Below are positions 59,750 through 64,000 of a stretch of DNA of 64,000 nt, one piece after another. The notes under the pieces are model-generated. The model did no database searches. It was not told where the DNA came from and was given only the letters and a program-made list of their open reading frames with translations. Made by a program: the position numbers and the translations under genes. This DNA comes from Symbiodinium natans. Its lineage: Eukaryota; Sar; Dinophyceae; Suessiales; Symbiodiniaceae. Within the stretch, counting starts at the first letter, position 1; each line of letters starts with the position of its first letter. The stretch covers positions 21,001 to 85,000 of the forward strand of contig CAJNDS010002490.1 of NCBI GenBank assembly GCA_905221605.1, read 5' to 3'.

Positions 59750-59771
59750 ACAGGTCAAAGCTTTGACCTGT
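59750..59771. other. 22-bp perfect palindrome
   Basis: ACAGGTCAAAG joined to its complement CTTTGACCTGT. It lies in a unique, gene-less stretch (59560-59930). Confidence 0.9.
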
Positions 59772-60028
59772 CGCGATCCTACGTAGCCTAGGAATTTTGA
59801 AAAAGGCTCCTTGCAAGGAAACTAGGAAGGGAGAAAAGGGTCCACGAGATCTAGCCCACATTCAATGATCTTCAGCTACACCCTAAACCCAAAGCCTAAA
59901 TCCTAAGCCCTGCACAAAAAAACCCTTGCAAGCGGTTTAGGGTTTAGGGTTTAGGGTTTAGGGTTTAGGGTTTAGGGTTTAGGGTTTAGGGTTTGGGGTT
60001 TCGGGCTACACCCCATGAAAACCAAAAG

Positions 60029-60131
60029 TTGGGATGTTCACCCTTGTACACCTAACAGTCCTTAATGGGATTACAATAGGGGGGTACGAGAAACCCCGTA
60101 AGGAGCTGCGAGTAGAAGGGGGAACATCCCA
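60029..60131. repeat. MITE family E copy 5
   Basis: TTGGGATGTTCACCCTTGTAC to AGAAGGGGGAACATCCCAA. Confidence 0.75.
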
Positions 60132-60370
60132 AGCCTAAACCCTAAACCCTAAACCCTAAGCCCTAAAAACCTAAACCCTAAGCCCTAAGCCCTAAACCCG
60201 AAGAAGCCCTGAAGGCAGTCGATGCTTAGTCTGTGGAGAAGCAGTTCGGGACAGCTTGAGCATTTCAAGGTATACTGTGTAGGGTTTAGGGTTTAGGGTT
60301 TAGGGTTTAGGGTTTAAGGTTTAGGGTTTAGGGTTTAGGGTTTAGGGTTTAGGGTTTAGGGTTTAGGGTT

Positions 60371-60492
60371 ATACCCCTAAGGTGGGACCCCCAAAGGTTT
60401 CCCTTAACATGCTCCGAATATGGCCCTGAGCTTCCAGGAGCTTCAAGAAGGGTCCCCAAACCCAAGGGTACAGCCTCAGGGGGTCCAAGGGA
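60371..60492. repeat. MITE family T copy 2
   Basis: CCCCTAAGGTGGGACCCCC to GGGTACAGCCTCAGGGGG, sharing the AATATGGCCCT centre with 31018-31136. A telomeric tract (60283-60370) abuts it. Confidence 0.65.
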
Positions 60493-60552
60493 GAATCCCA
60501 TGAGCATTTTTGATAGGGGTTCATGGGCAGCTCTCTTGGCTGCACTCAGGAG

Positions 60553-60645
60553 GGTAGCTAAAAATTAAACTTTTAGCAGCCTTATTAAGAAACCCAATAA
60601 ACCCAAAAAGGGTAAGGATCTAAAGTTACGGTAAAGTACCACAAA
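60553..60645. repeat. MITE family M copy 2
   Basis: GGGTAGCTAAAAATTAAAC...TTATTAAGAAACCCAATAAACCC is nearly identical to 29661-29750. Confidence 0.75.
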
Positions 60646-60862
60646 GCTCTAATCATGCAGCCTGAGGGAATAGGGTTTAGGGGCTTCAGTGCAGCCAGAA
60701 CAAAACCAAGTTGAAGGATGCCACGTTCCGAAGTCCTTGCTTTGGATCAGCGAAACCATGGCGACCTAGCCCGCAAGATGATGTCGCGATGCACAGTCAG
60801 CGAGCACCAGTGAACGGTGCCACTGCACGCGCACCAGGAAAGTGTTTCATGAGGTCTTAGGG

Positions 60863-60968
60863 AGGCTTGTCTTCCACATTGCTGAACACTGCCTCGTGAG
60901 CAGCCTTCTTTTCACTCCACACCAAGGAGCAATGGAATGCACGCCACTGTGCCTGTGAGCATGATGGC
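60863..60968 (-). CDS. Probable 3' exon, unknown protein
   Basis: The minus frame reads QAQWRAFHCSLVWSEKKAAH then EAVFSNVEDKPP and TAA. A second frame (LKASVKAIMLTGTVACIPLL) is open in its first half, so a short intron or a frameshift is possible. Confidence 0.45.
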
Positions 60969-61232
60969 CTTGACGGAAGCCTTTAGGGTTTAGGGTTAAG
61001 CGTTTACGGCTTAGGGGTTGACGAGGCGCTGAAGGCCACCGAGTGCATGTTGTAACCCTACTTTTACCCACCCTGAACCTTCCAGTGCGGCACGGCGTGC
61101 AAGACCAAGGAGTAATAGGGCTCCTTACTGGGGGGTGTTGACGGTTTGGGGTTTGGGCATCTTCGCGGCCTAGGGTTTGTAAGTTAGGGGACATCCCTAA
61201 ACCCTAAACCCTAAGCCCTAAACCCTTGTAGG

Positions 61233-61284
61233 GTCATGAGGTCTTGGAGTCCTGCCCGCTGTCCAGCGCTAACTTCTCCTGCTC
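61233..61284 (-). CDS. Possible terminal micro-exon
   Basis: A long pyrimidine tract and CACGCAG acceptor precede EQEKLALDSGQDSKTS and a TGA stop on minus. The acceptor context is one of the strongest in the window. Confidence 0.45.
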
Positions 61285-61374
61285 CTGCGTGGGCGGGTGA
61301 AGGGGTCGGCGGGAGGGGGGGAAGGGGTGGGGGCATGCCGGCAGCCCTAAAACCAAAACCCAAACCCTGAACCC

Positions 61375-61455
61375 TAAAGCACCCTAAAGCACCCTATAGC
61401 ATCCTAAAGCACCCTAAAGCACCCTAAAGAACCCTAAAGCACCCTAAAGCACCCT
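61375..61455 (-). repeat. 10-mer repeat ACCCTAAAGC
   Basis: Eight units of a telomere-derived ten-base unit. Confidence 0.85.
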
Positions 61456-62152
61456 AAACCCTAAGCCCTAAACCTCGAATTAAACCCTAGAACCCGAAAT
61501 CCGAAAGATAGGGCTGCTTTAAGTCAGGTTGACCCTACAAGGGCTAATTGGTCACCTCTCCAAAATTAGGTCCTTTTTGGTGTCGTTGCTGCAATGGTTT
61601 AGGGTTTAAGGTTAAGGGTTTAGGGTTTAGAGTCTATAAGGCGGTAGGGTGCCCAAAAGAGGACTCCATTTCAGAGAACTACCCAAGTATTGCCGCGTGG
61701 AAAAGGAGGGTTCTCCCCTTGCTCCGAGTTTAGGGTTTAGGGTTTAGGGTGTAGGGTTGGAACAGCTGTAACCATAAACTCCAACGCCTGAGAAGAAAAC
61801 CCTTGAAGTATGGCGTACCTCAACACGAGCATAAAAAGCGGGACCTTTGGCTTTAAGAAGGGGCTGATGAAGGAGCCTGGGCCCTAACAAAAAGGGGAAT
61901 AAGGGCCTACACCCTACACCCTACACCCTACACCCTAAACCCTCAACCCTTCACCATAAACCCTGAACCCTACCGCGCGTGCCTTCTCAGAGTGGGGGGG
62001 CAGGATCGGCTTGCTGGGATTCTGACAGGGATGAGCCCCTCATACCTACTGAGAAAGCATTCCCGAAGCATCACCCTCTTCAACCTGGTAAGGGAAGCAC
62101 AACCTTTCCCAAAACCCTGGTGGTTTAGGCTCTAGGGTTTGGGGTTTGGGCT

Positions 62153-62240
62153 ATGGAGTCCAAGGTGCAGATAGCAGGAGGCGTGGAGAAACGCTGGCCT
62201 GGGCTTGGCGGAACTGTAGGATACGTGGTGGGATGCCCCC
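62153..62240 (+). CDS. Candidate first exon, plus strand
   Basis: The plus ATG at 62153 opens MESKVQIAGGVEKRWPGLGG then TVGYVVGCPQ. The minus frame is less protein-like. No family recognised. Confidence 0.35.
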
Positions 62241-62774
62241 AAACCCTTAACCCCCAAACAGGAGCAGACAAACTAAACCCTACAGCGGGTTGGGGTTTAG
62301 GGTTTAGGCTGCAGGGTTTAGGGCTACCGTATGCATACCCTCAACCCTCACAACGAAGATCCTTATCTAAATTGGTGGAATAAGGCTTCTCAGCCTAGGG
62401 GTGCTGAGACCCCCCCAGGCGCGACAGCCCCAACGGACTGTTGGTGTGGCTCTAGGGTTTCGGGTTGCGGATGTTGGCAGCCAACCCTGAAAATCATCGT
62501 CCTTTTGACCTAGGGGTTAAGGGTGCAGCTTCGGGGTGCAGGGTGAAGTTCCGTGTATGTAGGGTGTGGAGTTGAGGGTGTAGGGTGTAGGGTTTGAGGT
62601 GCAAGGCTAGGGGGTTAGGGGGCTTTTTGTAGCAGCTTAGAGACAACGCAAGAAGATGCAGGAACTAGGGTTCAGTGTTTGGGGTTCGGACCCACTAAGA
62701 CCTAAATCCCTTGGGGAGGTGAGGGGGGGTTGAGAAACAGTGGCCAATCCTAATTTCGTGCAGGCGTTTGGGCT

Positions 62775-62878
62775 TTACTTAGGGGCTGAGTACCCTAGCC
62801 GAAACAAGGTTAACCTTATATTTTGCAACAGGAATTTTCAGAAGCAAAAAGCTTAAAGGTCAACTACCCAGCCCCTAA
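62775..62878. repeat. Inverted-repeat element (family U)
   Basis: CTTAGGGGCTGAGTACCC at the left and TACCCAGCCCCTAAG at the right, with AAGGTTAACCTTATATTTTGCA inside. It interrupts a frame that is open on both sides. Confidence 0.65.
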
Positions 62879-62984
62879 GCTCAAATTCCTCAGGACGCGA
62901 AGAATTTTTGTGGGACCTGACGATGAACCACCGCTCACATGCCTTCGCGGACCCTGAACAATCCCGCACCGACCGGAGCACTTG

Positions 62985-63092
62985 CTTAGGGCTTAGGGCT
63001 TAGGGCTTAGGGCTTAGGGCTTAGGGCTTAGGGCTTAGGGCTTAGGGCTTAGGGTTTAGGGTTTAGGGTTTAGGGTTTAGGGTTTAGGGTTA
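62985..63092 (+). repeat. Telomeric tract with homogeneous GGCTTAG block
   Basis: About nine consecutive TTAGGGC units followed by TTTAGGG units. Confidence 0.9.
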
Positions 63093-63299
63093 GGCACCCT
63101 TCCTAAACCCTGCCAGGCCCTTAGCCCTATGCATACAATCCAGTGGGGGCGTACAGGTTCGCAACGTCTACAACCCGAACCTCTAAACCCTAAACCCCCA
63201 AGCGCTACATTGGCAAGAGTCTACCTACAGCTCTAAACCCTAGACCCTAAACTGAACCCAAGTCCTAAAAGTTGGTAGAGTCTACAGACTCAAGTGGAG

Positions 63300-63400
63300 T
63301 TCCCCGAAAACCCTAAGCTCAAACTCCCCAGAACAGCTTTGTCCTCGCCAGGGAGCCTGCGTCTCCTCTACCTGATTTTGCTTCGTTTCGTTCTTCTTCG
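63300..63400 (-). CDS. Candidate exon, unknown protein
   Basis: The minus frame reads NETKQNQVEETQAPWRGQSC then SGEFELRVFGELH. The plus frame is a hydrophobic Leu/Arg repeat and less likely. Confidence 0.35.
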
Positions 63401-63416
63401 ATTTTTTTGGTTGGGG

Positions 63417-63417
<1 letters not shown>

Positions 63418-63456
<39 letters not shown>
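63418..63456. repeat. G homopolymer of about 39
   Basis: The longest homopolymer in the window. Length in the true genome may differ because such runs are error-prone in sequencing. Confidence 0.8.
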
Positions 63457-63457
<1 letters not shown>

Positions 63458-63599
63458 GGGGGGTGGGGATGTGTTGATTGAGATAATTTGTAGGGTTACC
63501 CTGGATTGCGTTTCGGGTTTACTGTTTAGGGGTTAAGGGTTGAGGGGTTTGGGGTTCCGGGATGATTTGGATAGTCGTATTGTTCCCCTAGAAAGTTCA

Positions 63600-63855
63600 A
63601 GTTTGGGGTTTGGGGTTTGGGGTTTGGGGCTTGCGGTTTGGGGTTTGGGGTTTCGGGTTTCGGGTTTGGGGTTTCGGGTTTCGGGATTAGGGTCTACTAA
63701 AGACTTGGGGGAAGCCAAAGCCCCAGCGCACTGCGTTTGAAGGCTCGTGGTGTCATTTAAAACCCTAAACCCTAAACCCTAAACCCCAAATCCCAAACCC
63801 CAAACCCCAATCCCCAAACCCTAAACCCTAAACCCCAAACCCTAAACCCTTTCCT
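63600..63855. repeat. Opposed telomeric variant tracts
   Basis: TTTGGGG/TTTCGGG units (63600-63695), then CCCTAAA/CCCCAAA units (63755-63855). Confidence 0.85.
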
Positions 63856-63861
63856 AGGATG

Positions 63862-63930
63862 CCGTAGAGTGTGAACCTCGGGATTTGCCACATGCCATAC
63901 ACCAGGCCCAAGAGTAACCTAGGAATATAC
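63862..63930 (-). CDS. Candidate hydrophobic exon at window edge
   Basis: The minus frame reads LLLGLVYGMWQIPRFTLYGI then Leu-Gly, a likely membrane segment. Part of its upstream edge (ACCTAGGAATA) is MITE C-like. Confidence 0.35.
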
Positions 63931-63943
63931 CTGAAGGCTCTCA

Positions 63944-64000
63944 TGTAGTTCCTTTTGGGGCTTGTGATAAGGGACTTTTATTATATACTACCCAAAAAAG
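63944..64000. repeat. MITE family P copy 3, truncated by window end
   Basis: ATGTAGTTCCTTTTGGGGC to ACTACCCAAAAAAG. Confidence 0.65.

Noticed and set aside
60770-60850. Kinase-like VHRDI on the minus strand
   Set aside because: Only five residues fit and no surrounding kinase motifs were seen.
61375-61455. CRISPR-like array
   Set aside because: Contiguous 10-base units without spacers, clearly telomere-derived. No array with regular repeats and unique spacers was seen anywhere.
1-64000. tRNA, rRNA, spliced-leader RNA or 5S genes
   Set aside because: No tRNA-like B-box arrangement, conserved rRNA block or dinoflagellate spliced-leader-like 22-mer was found by eye. A covariance-model scan would settle it.

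Overview
The window looks like nuclear DNA of a large-genome protist, most probably a dinoflagellate (inference, about 0.6). Seen in the sequence: telomere-type units (TTTAGGG/CCCTAAA) occur in dozens of internal tracts in both orientations, short MITE-like inverted-repeat elements are dense, and the only convincing coding DNA is very short exons (about 50-400 bp) separated by element-rich introns. One or more introns appear to need non-GT donors (GC or GA). Known background: TTTAGGG telomeres, GC/GA-AG introns and introner-like elements have all been described in dinoflagellates. No complete intact gene, rRNA, tRNA, spliced-leader RNA, CRISPR array or bacterial-type feature was recognised.

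Layout. 1-14 kb is mostly telomeric tracts, decayed telomeric arrays and MITEs, with a few small exon candidates and a nested fold-back element at 12.2-12.7 kb. At 14.2-15.0 kb are four minus-strand exons of a membrane protein, separated by MITEs. 15-26 kb is again repeats with scattered weak exon candidates. At 26.4-30.9 kb is a run of minus-strand exons of one or two unidentified proteins. 35.36-39.32 kb holds the best gene: a minus-strand multi-exon gene with a type I KH RNA-binding domain split by an intron made of a MITE and two telomeric tracts. 41.1-42.4 kb may hold plus-strand exons, one of which starts like an RRM. 44.4-48.9 kb carries another minus-strand exon series. 49-64 kb alternates MITEs, telomeric tracts and mostly minus-strand exon candidates.

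Most supported exons lie on the minus strand, which fits unidirectional gene blocks. At least a dozen MITE families can be separated by their ends. Several share a core (TATAAGGGAACC ... AAAAAGGG) and probably a mobilising enzyme that is not encoded here. Telomeric tracts sit inside introns and inside MITEs. One tract is flanked by a 13-bp direct repeat, as expected for insertion at a staggered break.

Limits: exon edges were chosen by eye from open frames, AG acceptors and donors. Many GC-rich exons are open on both strands, so strand is uncertain where stated. No homology search was possible. 'Frame' statements are direct translations; functional names are inferences.
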